The notes under the pieces were generated by a model. It had not been told where the DNA came from. It worked only from the letters and a program-made list of their open reading frames with translations, and did not search any database. A DNA stretch of 64,000 nucleotides. Source: Azospirillum isscasi (GTDB lineage: Bacteria > Pseudomonadota > Alphaproteobacteria > Azospirillales > Azospirillaceae). This document shows positions 56,617 to 64,000 of this stretch, in pieces. The translations under genes and the position numbers were made by a program. Each line of letters starts with the position of its first letter. Position 1 is the stretch's first letter. The stretch covers positions 1 through 64,000 of the forward strand of contig NZ_JAUJFI010000008.1 of NCBI RefSeq assembly GCF_030849505.1. Direction: 5' to 3'.

Positions 56617-57927
56617 TTGGGCACCGTCCACATCGTCGGCGCCGGTCTGTCCGGCCTGTCCGCCGCCGTTCGCCTGACCGAGGCCGGGCGGCGCGTCGTC
56701 CTGTACGAGGCCGCTCCGCAGGCGGGGGGACGCTGCCGCTCCTTTTACGACGCCACGCTGGACCGGGTGGTGGACAACGGCAGCCATCTGGCGCTCAGCG
56801 GCAACCGGGCGCTGCTCGGCTATCTGGAGCGGATCGGCGCCAGTAACGCCCTGACCGCGCTTCGCCCCGCCGCCTTCCCCTTCCTCGACCTGGGCAACGG
56901 CGAGCGCTGGTGCCTGCGGCCCGGCGGGCTGTGGCTGTTCGACGGGGCGCGGCGCGTGCCGGGCAGCCGCCCCGCCGATTACCTCGCCGCCCTGCGCACC
57001 CTCACCGCCCGTCCCGGGGCGACGGTGGCCGACGCCCTGCCCACCGGCGGGCCGCTGTACGAGCGGCTGTGGCGCCCGCTGGCCGTGTCGGTGATGAATG
57101 GGGCGCCGGACCGGGTGTCCGCCCGCCTGTTCGGCGCCGTGCTGCGGGAAACGCTGTTGCGCGGCGAAGCCGCCTGCCGGCCCCTGTTCGCGGAGAAGGG
57201 CCTGTCCGCCGCCTTGGTGGACCCCGCCGTGGCGTGGCTTGAGCGGCAGGGAGCCGACCTGCGCCTCGGCGCCCGGGTGGACGGTCTGGACCAGGAGGGC
57301 GGCCGGGTCGCCGCCCTGTCGGTGGACGGCGCGCGCGTCCCGCTGGCCGGGAGCGATGCGGTGATCCTGGCGGTGCCGGCCTGGATCGCCGGGCGCCTGC
57401 TGCCGGACATGCCGGTCCCTGCCGCCGGGCGGGCCATCGTCAACGCCCATTTCCGACTCCCCGATCCGGCACCGGAGCTTCCCGGCGGCCTGCCCTTCCT
57501 GGGGCTGGTGGGCGGCACGGCGGACTGGCTGTTCCGGCGGGGCGACGTGCTGTCGGTGACGGTCAGCGACGCCGACGCCCTGGCTGGGCAACCCGCCGAG
57601 TCGGTCGCCGCGACCCTGTGGCGCGACGCCGCCAAGGCGCTGGGCACGCCCGGAGCCGCCCTGCCGCCCTGCCGAATCGTCAAGGAGCGCCGGGCGACTC
57701 CGGACCAGTCCCCTGTCCATGCGGCGAATCGTCCCGGCCCTCGGACGGCCCTGAAAAACCTCGTTCTGGCCGGCGATTGGACGAACATGGGGCTGCCGGC
57801 CACCCTCGAAGGTGCGGTGCGGTCCGGCGAATTCTCCGCTCGGGCGGTGTTGAACTCAAAAAATACCACCTTTTCGCGCCTCGGCCTTTTTCCAGCCTTC
57901 ACTTTGCCGCGCCGGGGGCCTATTTGA
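56617..57927 (+). CDS. hpnE: Hydroxysqualene dehydroxylase HpnE (FAD-dependent)
   Basis: The protein has 436 residues from a TTG start at 56617, 9 bp after hpnD. The FAD motif is TVHIVGAGLSGLSAAVRLTEAGR, and the substrate-binding part follows (GGRCRSFYDATLDRVVDNG). The C-terminal ALKNLVLAGDWTNMGLPATLEGA closes the FAD site. It reduces hydroxysqualene to squalene. Protein-coding continues into a basic/aromatic tail (FSRLGLFPAFTLPRRG). Confidence 0.92.
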   Translation: MGTVHIVGAGLSGLSAAVRLTEAGRRVVLYEAAPQAGGRCRSFYDATLDRVVDNGSHLALSGNRALLGYLERIGASNALTALRPAAFPFLDLGNGERWCLRPGGLWLFDGARRVPGSRPADYLAALRTLTARPGATVADALPTGGPLYERLWRPLAVSVMNGAPDRVSARLFGAVLRETLLRGEAACRPLFAEKGLSAALVDPAVAWLERQGADLRLGARVDGLDQEGGRVAALSVDGARVPLAGSDAVILAVPAWIAGRLLPDMPVPAAGRAIVNAHFRLPDPAPELPGGLPFLGLVGGTADWLFRRGDVLSVTVSDADALAGQPAESVAATLWRDAAKALGTPGAALPPCRIVKERRATPDQSPVHAANRPGPRTALKNLVLAGDWTNMGLPATLEGAVRSGEFSARAVLNSKNTTFSRLGLFPAFTLPRRGPI

Positions 57928-57995
57928 GCGGACGGAGGCGCTGCGCCGCAAGGCTCGGGCCGAGATGGGACAATTCAAGAAGAGAGGGTAACTCA

Positions 57996-58601
57996 ATGGC
58001 GTTCGAACTGCCGCCGCTCCCGTACGCGTATGACGCTCTGGAGCCGTTCATGTCGTCGCAGACTCTCCACCTGCACCACGACAAGCACCACCAGACCTAC
58101 GTCACCAACCTGAACAACCTGACGAAGGACAGCCCGCTGGCCGACGCCAGCCTGGAAGACGTCATCAAGCAGAGCTACGGCGACGCCTCCAAGGCCGGCC
58201 TCTTCAACAACGCCGGTCAGGTGTGGAACCACACCTTCTACTGGCAGAGCATGAAGAAGAACGGTGGCGGCGCCATCCCGGGCGAGCTTGAGAAGCGCCT
58301 GATCGCCGACTTCGGCAGCGTGGACAAGTTCAAGGAGGAGTTCTCGAACGCCGCCATCACCCAGTTCGGCTCGGGCTGGGCGTGGCTGTACGTGGAGGGC
58401 GGCAAGCTGAAGGTCACCAAGACCTCCAACGCCGACACCCCGCTGGCCCAGGGCCATTTCCCGCTGCTGACCGCCGACGTGTGGGAGCACGCCTACTACG
58501 TCGATTACCAGAACCGCCGCGCGGACTTCGTGAAGGCGTTCCTGGAGAGCCTGGTGAACTGGGAGTTCGTGGCCGAGCGCCTGTCGAAGGCCCCGGCCTG
58601 A
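57996..58601 (+). CDS. sodB: Iron superoxide dismutase
   Basis: The protein has 201 residues from ATG 57996, with GAGAGGG upstream. Metal ligands: His in LHLHHDKHHQTYV, His in VWNHTFYWQSMK, and Asp/His in DVWEHAYYVDYQNRR. Overall it has the Fe-type pattern (SGWAWLYVEG). It destroys superoxide in the cytoplasm. It is followed by a strong terminator. It lies 68 bp after hpnE and may have its own promoter. Confidence 0.96.
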   Translation: MAFELPPLPYAYDALEPFMSSQTLHLHHDKHHQTYVTNLNNLTKDSPLADASLEDVIKQSYGDASKAGLFNNAGQVWNHTFYWQSMKKNGGGAIPGELEKRLIADFGSVDKFKEEFSNAAITQFGSGWAWLYVEGGKLKVTKTSNADTPLAQGHFPLLTADVWEHAYYVDYQNRRADFVKAFLESLVNWEFVAERLSKAPA

Positions 58602-58624
58602 TCCGTCGCGGATCGCCAGAACGG

Positions 58625-58653
58625 AAAAGGCCCCCGCTTCGGGGGCCTTTTTT
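58625..58653 (+). terminator. Rho-independent terminator after sodB
   Basis: AAAAGGCCCCCG pairs with CGGGGGCCTTTT around CTT, followed by more T (TTTTTTG). It lies 23 bp after the sodB stop codon. Confidence 0.93.
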
Positions 58654-58673
58654 GTTGGTGCCTTCGGAACCGC

Positions 58674-59051
58674 TCACACCGGAAGGAGCGCCGCCCCCAC
58701 CCGCCGGCCTTCGGCCAGCAGGACGTTGTAGGTGCGGCAGGCCGCCCCGGTGTCCATCACCTCCACCACCAGCCCGGCGTCGCGCAGGCTCTGGCGCAGG
58801 GCCTTGGGCAGAAGCTGCATCCGCGTGCCGGAACCGAGCAGAAGGAACTCCACCCGCGGCTCCGCCTGGATGACCGGGGCGAAGTCCTCCGCCGTCAGGT
58901 CGGCGAAGCCCTGGGGCCGCCAGGGCTGCGTGCGGTCGGGAAGGACCACCACGGCGCCCGTGCGCCACTGCCCGGACACGCAGAACTGCCCTTCCCCGTA
59001 CCCGTCGATGACCTGCCGGTCCGACGGGATGATCGGCGTGATGTCCGCCAT
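58674..59051 (-). CDS. Mth938-domain protein (NDUFAF3 homologue)
   Basis: The protein has 125 residues and a Mth938-like (DUF498/598) fold (VIDGYGEGQFCVSGQWRTG, EFLLLGSGTRMQLLPKALR, VEVMDTGAACRTYNVLLAEG). The human relative NDUFAF3 helps assemble complex I. It starts 39 bp after secF on the same strand, so it is probably the last gene of the yajC-secD-secF unit. In many alphaproteobacteria this order continues with a phytoene-synthase-like gene; here sodB and hpnCDE lie between. Confidence 0.88.
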   Translation of the reverse strand: MADITPIIPSDRQVIDGYGEGQFCVSGQWRTGAVVVLPDRTQPWRPQGFADLTAEDFAPVIQAEPRVEFLLLGSGTRMQLLPKALRQSLRDAGLVVEVMDTGAACRTYNVLLAEGRRVGAALLPV

Positions 59052-59090
59052 GCTTGTCCGCTTCCTGTTGTGTCGCCCGGGGCGCCGGAT

Positions 59091-60044
59091 TCAGGGCGTC
59101 GGGTTGGCGGCGGGAGCCGCGGTTTCCGCCGGTGCGTTGCGGCGCAGCCGGTTCTCGCCCAGGAACAGCAAGATGGGGGCAGCGATGAAGATGGACGAGG
59201 AGGTCGCCAGGAAAATGCCGAAGATCAGCACGATGCCGAAATCCTGCAACGCCTCGCCACCGAAGAAGGCCAGCGGCAGGATCGACAGCAGGGTGCACAT
59301 GGAGGTGCCCAGCGTGCGGTTCAGCGTCTCGTTGATCGAGCGGTCGATCAGCTCGCGCAGCGGCATCTTCTTGTAGATGCGCAGATTCTCGCGCATGCGG
59401 TCGTAGACGACGACCTTGTCGTTCACCGAATAGCCCATGATCGTGAGGATCGCCGCCACCGCCGTCAGATTGAACTGCATGCCGGTGATGGCGTAGAAGC
59501 CGACGATCTTCGTCACGTCGAGCACCAGCGTGGCGACCGCGCCGGCGCCGAACTGCCATTCGAAACGGAACCAGATGTAGACCAGCATCGCCACCATGGC
59601 GAGCCCGAGCGCCAACATGCCGTTGAAGAACAGCTCGCCGCTGATCGACGCGCCGACGGCCTCGACCCGGCGGACGGTGGTGCCGGGGACGGCGCTGGCC
59701 AGCGTGGAGCGCACCTTGTCGGCGGCGACCTGCTGGGCGGCGTCGTCGCCGGGCTGCCGCTCCAGCCGGATCAGCACGTCCTGCGGCGAGCCGAACTCCT
59801 GCAACTGCACCTGCCCCATGTCGAGCTGGTTCAGCGTGTGGCGCAGCGACGCGAAGTCGGCGGCCTGCGGCGTGCGCGCCTCGATCACGATGCCGCCGCG
59901 GAAGTCGATGCCGTAGTTCAGGCCGGGATGGAAGAACAGGACGATGGACGCCAGCGACAGCAGCGCCGACACGATCAGGCCGGCGTAGCGGCCCCGCATG
60001 AAGGGGATCTTGGTGTCGTCGGGAACCAGACGAAGCCGGAACAT
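59091..60044 (-). CDS. secF: Protein translocase subunit SecF
   Basis: The protein has 317 residues. The periplasmic domain begins after LNYGIDFRGGIVIEART, and the conserved GYSVNDKVVVYDRMRENLR helix pair is present. Six membrane helices are expected. With SecD it pulls exported proteins through SecYEG using the proton gradient. It lies 11 bp after secD. Confidence 0.96.
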   Translation of the reverse strand: MFRLRLVPDDTKIPFMRGRYAGLIVSALLSLASIVLFFHPGLNYGIDFRGGIVIEARTPQAADFASLRHTLNQLDMGQVQLQEFGSPQDVLIRLERQPGDDAAQQVAADKVRSTLASAVPGTTVRRVEAVGASISGELFFNGMLALGLAMVAMLVYIWFRFEWQFGAGAVATLVLDVTKIVGFYAITGMQFNLTAVAAILTIMGYSVNDKVVVYDRMRENLRIYKKMPLRELIDRSINETLNRTLGTSMCTLLSILPLAFFGGEALQDFGIVLIFGIFLATSSSIFIAAPILLFLGENRLRRNAPAETAAPAANPTP

Positions 60045-60055
60045 GGGGAAACCTC

Positions 60056-61654
60056 TCAGACCGGCAGGGCCGCGGGCCGCGCGTTGCGCACCCAGCTGAC
60101 CATCATGAGGCGGACGAGGACCGTCGCCGTGAACAGGGAGATCAGGATGCCGAAGGAGATCGTGACCGAGAAGCCCTTGATCGCGCCGGTGCCGAAGATG
60201 AACAGCAGCGCCATCTTGATGACCGTCGTCAGGTTGGAGTCGATGATGGTCGAATAGGCGCGGCCGAAGCCGGCCTCCATCGCCCCGAACACGCCCCGGC
60301 CCTTGCGCGCCTCCTCACGGATGCGTTCGTTGATGAGGATGTTGGCGTCCACCGACAGGCCGAGCGACAACAGGATGCCCGCGATGCCCGGCAGGGTCAG
60401 CGTGGCGTTCAGCATCGACAGCGCGGCCATCGTCAGCAGGATGTTGATGAAGAGCGCCAAGCAGGCGAAGGCCCCGAACAGGCCGTAGGCCGCCACCATG
60501 TAGACGCAGACCAGCACGAAGCCGATCACCACCGACATCAGGCCGGCGCGGATCGAATCGGCGCCCAGGTCGGGGCCGACCGTGCGTTCCTCGATCACCT
60601 TCAGCGGGGCCGGCAGGGCGCCGGCGCGCAGCAGGACAGCGAGGTCGTTGGCGTCGGCGGCGGTGAAGCTGCCGCTGATCTGGCCGCGTCCGCCGGTGAT
60701 CGGCTCGCGGATCACCGGGGCGCTGATGACCTTGTTGTCCAGCACGATGGCGAAGGGCCGCCCGACGTTGGCGCGGGTCACGTCGGCGAAGCGGCGGGCG
60801 CCGATGCTGTCGAATTCGAAATTGACCACCCATTCGCCGGTCTGCGGGTTGTTGCCCGCGGTGGCGTTGGTCAGGTTGGCGCCGTCCACCTCGACCTTCT
60901 TGCGGATGACGTAGGCGGTCTGGGTCCGCCCGCCTTCCGCCGAGGGCAGGATGTCGGTGCCCGGAGGAGCGCGGCCCGCGGTCGGGTCGGCGTTCACGTC
61001 GACCAGCCGGAAGGTCATCTTCGCGGTGGTGCCGAGAAGCCGCTTCACGCGGTCGGGGTCCTCCACGCCGGGAAGCTGGACCAGGATGCGGTCGCTGCCC
61101 TGGCGGGCGATGGTCGGCTCGTTGACGCCGGTCTCGTCGATGCGGCGGCGCACGATCTCGATGGACTGCTCCACCGCCTGGGTGGCGCGCTCGCGCAGCG
61201 CGATCTCGCTGAGCGTGGCGGTGACGGCGCCGCCGCTGGAGGCGACCTCCAGGTCCGGCTGTCCGCCGCCCAGCGGGCCGCCGCCGATGGTGTTGGCGAG
61301 CTGGCGCAGCGCCCGCACCGCCGTGTCGGCCTGCGCCGGGTCGCGGAGCTGCACGGTGATGCCGCGCTCGCCCGCGTTGATGGCCGTGTAGCCGACGTTG
61401 TCGGTGCGGAGCTGGGTGCGCGCCGAATCGACCAGACCTTCGACACGGTCACGGATGACCGCGCCCATGTCCACCTCCAGCAGCAGGTGCGACCCGCCGC
61501 GCAGGTCGAGGCCGAGGTTGATCCGGTTGTGCGCGTACCAGCCCGGCAGTGACGCCAGCGTCTCGCGGCTGAGGAAGTTCGGCAGCGTGACGACGGCTCC
61601 GAGCACGCAGATCGCGACGATCAGAAAAATCTTCCAGCGCGGAAAATACAGCAT
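60056..61654 (-). CDS. secD: Protein translocase subunit SecD
   Basis: The protein has 532 residues. Motifs: NLGLDLRGGSHLLLEVDMG after the first helix, GVEDPDRVKRLLGTTAKMTF in the periplasmic P1 domain, and LSVDANILINERIREEARKG in the membrane part. It works with SecF and YajC in the SecDF complex. ATG 61654 begins MLYFPRWKIFLIV. It is 36 bp after yajC. Confidence 0.97.
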   Translation of the reverse strand: MLYFPRWKIFLIVAICVLGAVVTLPNFLSRETLASLPGWYAHNRINLGLDLRGGSHLLLEVDMGAVIRDRVEGLVDSARTQLRTDNVGYTAINAGERGITVQLRDPAQADTAVRALRQLANTIGGGPLGGGQPDLEVASSGGAVTATLSEIALRERATQAVEQSIEIVRRRIDETGVNEPTIARQGSDRILVQLPGVEDPDRVKRLLGTTAKMTFRLVDVNADPTAGRAPPGTDILPSAEGGRTQTAYVIRKKVEVDGANLTNATAGNNPQTGEWVVNFEFDSIGARRFADVTRANVGRPFAIVLDNKVISAPVIREPITGGRGQISGSFTAADANDLAVLLRAGALPAPLKVIEERTVGPDLGADSIRAGLMSVVIGFVLVCVYMVAAYGLFGAFACLALFINILLTMAALSMLNATLTLPGIAGILLSLGLSVDANILINERIREEARKGRGVFGAMEAGFGRAYSTIIDSNLTTVIKMALLFIFGTGAIKGFSVTISFGILISLFTATVLVRLMMVSWVRNARPAALPV

Positions 61655-61690
61655 TCGTAAACCAGTCCCGTTCGCTACCGGAGGGCCGCG

Positions 61691-62077
61691 TTACTTGCGG
61701 TCCGCAACCTTCTCTTCAGCCTTCTCGTCGGCCTTCTCGGCGGGCGCGCCCTTGGCCGGCTCGGACTTCGACAGCACGAGGTTGACGGTGGAGCGCAGGA
61801 CGCGCACGCGGACGTTCTCGGCGATCTCGACCTGCAGTTCGTCGTCGGGACCGACCTTGGTGATGGTGCCGATGATGCCGCCGCCGGTCACCACGCGGTC
61901 GCCGCGGCGGATGGCCTCCAGCATGCCCTTGTGTTCCTTCATCTTCTTCTGCTGCGGACGGATCAGCAGGAAATAGAAGACGACGAAAATCAGAATCAGC
62001 GGCAGGAACTGCACGATCATGTCGGCCCCACCGGCGGCGGGCGCGGCGGTCTGTGCATAGGCCGTCGAAACGAACAT
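61691..62077 (-). CDS. yajC: Preprotein translocase subunit YajC
   Basis: The protein has 128 residues. A membrane helix (FLPLILIFVVFYFLLIRPQ) is followed by the YajC basic motif QQKKMKEHKGM and the domain GDRVVTGGGIIGTITKVG. The C-terminus is Ala/Glu/Lys-rich (PAEKADEKAEEKV), a tail of low complexity. It is the first gene of the yajC-secD-secF unit. Confidence 0.95.
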   Translation of the reverse strand: MFVSTAYAQTAAPAAGGADMIVQFLPLILIFVVFYFLLIRPQQKKMKEHKGMLEAIRRGDRVVTGGGIIGTITKVGPDDELQVEIAENVRVRVLRSTVNLVLSKSEPAKGAPAEKADEKAEEKVADRK

Positions 62078-62189
62078 CTGGAGGCTCCCTGTGGTTTTGG
62101 TTCCGAAGGCGCAGCGGGCGCTCGCGGACGCGGCGACTATAACGGTCCGGGCCGTCGATGCAATGGAATAGGGGTACGTCTGCCGGGCT

Positions 62190-62954
62190 TCAAGACCCGC
62201 GGCTGTCCATCAGGGCAAAGAGAAGCAGGAAGCGGCGCATGCAGGGCGCCTCCACCGGCTCCACCCCGTGGAAGGACCGGTCGGACGGCGCGTAGGCCAG
62301 CAGATGGTTCGGCAGGAAGGGTGCCGTGCCGGCCAGTTCGAACTCCTCACGCGGGAACCGCTCGGTCGAACGGTGGAGGGGGGCGGTGAAGGACGGATCG
62401 CGGGGGCGGTACAGCGCCGTGCCCAGATGCGGACGGCTGCCGTCCTCCGGCATGTAGAGCAGCATGGACAGGAAGGTGCCGAACACGTCGGTGTGGGGCA
62501 GCATGGCATGGCCGGCATGGTCTTCCACCAGCCGCGCATAGACGACGGGCGGGCGGGCCGCGAAGGACTCCAGCTTGGCGGCCAGCGAAGGGAAGCGCGG
62601 CGCCAGCCGGACCAGGGTCTCCGGCCCGAACAGGGAGTCCCGCACCTCCCTCCACACCGCCCCGGCCTCCGGTCCCATGGCGTCCAAGGTGCGATCGGAC
62701 AGGAACGTCTGATAGCGCTGGGGAAGAGTATCCATTTGCAACTGGGCCAGCGCCTCGAACCTCGGCCAGTGGGTGACGGCGCGGGCGTAGAGATCCGCCG
62801 GCAGGGCGTCCGGAACCACGAGATGCGGGAAGGGGTCCTCCTGCAAAGGCGTTTCCTCCAGCCGGTGCAGGACATGGGCGGCGTTTCCCGACACCACGGG
62901 GGGATCAGGGAACGGAGCGGTGGTCGATCCCGTAGCGGGCCGTAAAGCGTGCAT
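62190..62954 (-). CDS. 2-oxoglutarate/Fe(II) dioxygenase-like protein
   Basis: The protein has 254 residues from ATG 62954 (AGGGGG upstream). It shows the double-stranded beta-helix dioxygenase pattern: HxD in MLPHTDVFGTFLSMLLYM, the distal His in DRSFHGVEPVE and the Arg in CMRRFLLLFAL. It resembles prolyl-hydroxylase-like proteins found next to polysaccharide or glycosylation genes. Substrate unknown. A glycosyltransferase gene lies upstream on the same strand (63373-64000), so a link to glycan or protein modification is possible. Confidence 0.75.
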   Translation of the reverse strand: MHALRPATGSTTAPFPDPPVVSGNAAHVLHRLEETPLQEDPFPHLVVPDALPADLYARAVTHWPRFEALAQLQMDTLPQRYQTFLSDRTLDAMGPEAGAVWREVRDSLFGPETLVRLAPRFPSLAAKLESFAARPPVVYARLVEDHAGHAMLPHTDVFGTFLSMLLYMPEDGSRPHLGTALYRPRDPSFTAPLHRSTERFPREEFELAGTAPFLPNHLLAYAPSDRSFHGVEPVEAPCMRRFLLLFALMDSRGS

Positions 62955-63372
62955 GATCGCCCCCTGTTTCGCGTTCAAGGCACCATAGCGGCGCCCTTCC
63001 CCGCTCCGCAAGCGCGCCACATATGGGGTTTGCCACGCATGGGGATGGCCGGGGCTGCGGTGGCTGGTCTGATCCCGTGCATCGCCGCTGCCGTGCGAGC
63101 GATACGGTACCCACCGAAATCCCGGACCCGCTCGAAAAAGGGAGGTCCTTGGCTCCACAGGGTTCTTTGACATGGTGAAGAACGTATCCGGTACGGCTCC
63201 GCCGGACAGCCGAACCGAATCAGGAATCGCTCGAATTCAGGCGATTTCCCAAGCCAGTTCAACGGGGTGCGACTCCCCCTGTTTTCCCGGGCAGCAATGC
63301 CTGGACTTCATTGAAGCCGAGTCCTGCGCGGACTTCATGATCCGATGCTGCTTGATCGGCATCGCCACCAAG
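62955..63372. other. Intergenic region, nothing convincing
   Basis: This 418-bp stretch holds no ORF with coding character on the minus strand. It is somewhat lower in G+C than its surroundings around 63165-63370. On the plus strand a frame runs open from 63172 to the window end, but it mirrors the glycosyltransferase gene. No promoter motif is certain. Confidence 0.35.
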
Positions 63373-64000
63373 TCATCCCTGCAGGCTATGATCGAGAATC
63401 CGCGAAATCTGCGCGACGTTGTGGTCCCAGTAGACACCACCACCGTTGGGCACATACCGGACGATCCGTTCCTGGATCCGCGCCGCCGTGGCGGCGACGG
63501 CCTGAAGGAACGTCTCGTGGTCCTGAACGACGGTGAGGTCCGAGGGGGCGTGGTCGATGTTGTCGATGCCAATCGCGACGACCGGCAGACCGAGCGCCTC
63601 GAACAGATAGACTTTCAAGGGGTTCATGGTCTCGGTGAGCGCGTTGCGCAGATGTGGCACGATCGCGATGTCAAATCCCGCAGCCACTTGGCGAGCAACC
63701 TCGTAGCGCAGCGGCCCGGTGACCGTCACATTGTGGTTCCGCCCGAGCGCCTCCACCACGCGGTTGCCCCCGGTCGGTCCGACCAGCACGATCCGATAGC
63801 GGGGATCGGCCTGGGCCAGTTTGCTGACCGCCTCGACATCGAAGCGATCCCTCATGTCTCCCACATAGCCGATGCGAAGAACGTCCTCCCCTGGAAACAG
63901 ATCAATCGCGTCGAGCGCCGTCGGACTCAACCGCTCCGAGGCGTTGGAGACGACATGAACCGGCGATTTGATGAGCGGCATGAAATTCTTGACCACGCCG
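63373..64000 (-). CDS. Glycosyltransferase, GT4-like, N-terminus outside window
   Basis: About 209 residues of a C-terminal half are visible, and the frame stays open to the right edge. GT-B motifs: LRIGYVGDMRDRFDVEAV, YRIVLVGPTGGNRVVEAL, and FDIAIVPHLRNALTETMNPLKVYLFEALGLPVV, the EX7E-like sugar-nucleotide site. Its acceptor is not known. The stop at 63373 is followed by the dioxygenase-like gene after 418 bp. Confidence 0.8.
   Translation of the reverse strand, partial: GVVKNFMPLIKSPVHVVSNASERLSPTALDAIDLFPGEDVLRIGYVGDMRDRFDVEAVSKLAQADPRYRIVLVGPTGGNRVVEALGRNHNVTVTGPLRYEVARQVAAGFDIAIVPHLRNALTETMNPLKVYLFEALGLPVVAIGIDNIDHAPSDLTVVQDHETFLQAVAATAARIQERIVRYVPNGGGVYWDHNVAQISRILDHSLQG

Noticed and set aside
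54649-57720. Minus-strand extension of the NDUFAF6-like gene across hpnCDE
   Set aside because: The recognisable domain begins at ATG 54648; the extension is Gly/Gln/Arg-rich and lies opposite hpnC, hpnD and hpnE.
63172-64000. Plus-strand frame open to the window end
   Set aside because: Most of it is antisense to a clear glycosyltransferase; no ribosome site or domain was found.

Overview
The window is high-G+C chromosomal DNA from an alphaproteobacterium. The gene set suggests the order Rhodospirillales, most likely Azospirillum or a close relative. That assignment is inferred from protein style, gene neighbourhoods (secDF-yajC with homologues of mitochondrial complex I assembly factors, pyrB with a zinc-ligand-less pyrC, hpnCDE) and two alphaproteobacterial LexA boxes (GAAC-N7-GAAC). 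No database search was run.

Region 1 (1-12046) looks accessory and surface-related. A very large repetitive protein on the minus strand runs off the left edge: FG-GAP repeats, then about 23 copies of a 26-residue repeat, then bacterial Ig-like domains. Next to it lie four glycosyltransferase genes with TPR front ends or related folds (GT9-like, GT41/O-GlcNAc-transferase-like, GT4-like, GT9-like) and a fifth glycosyltransferase gene broken by two single-base deletions. Another glycosyltransferase runs off the right edge (63373-64000).

Region 2 (12295-26239) is mostly housekeeping: tRNA-Ser(GCT), a PAS sensor kinase, gatCAB, ruvX, a GcvA-like LysR regulator with a palindromic site in front of it, and pyrB-pyrC'-plsY. 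The dihydroorotase-like partner of pyrB lacks the HxH metal ligands and is probably a non-catalytic subunit.

Region 3 (26256-45110) mixes signalling (a lone receiver protein, a hybrid kinase), a DEAD/DEAH-type helicase, tyrS, gyrA-coaD, a MATE pump, a Tat-exported beta-carbonic-anhydrase-like protein, several small exported or low-complexity proteins, a short RTX protein and a 538-residue protein of unknown function preceded by 22-bp-spaced direct repeats.

Region 4 (45236-62954) holds divergent ssb and uvrA with two identical LexA-type boxes (one lies over the uvrA start codon), trmFO, a chemoreceptor, the squalene genes hpnC-hpnD-hpnE, sodB, and a minus-strand yajC-secD-secF-Mth938 operon. 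A phytoene/squalene-synthase-like pseudoenzyme (NDUFAF6-like) sits beyond hpnCDE. No CRISPR array, prophage or intact insertion sequence was seen.
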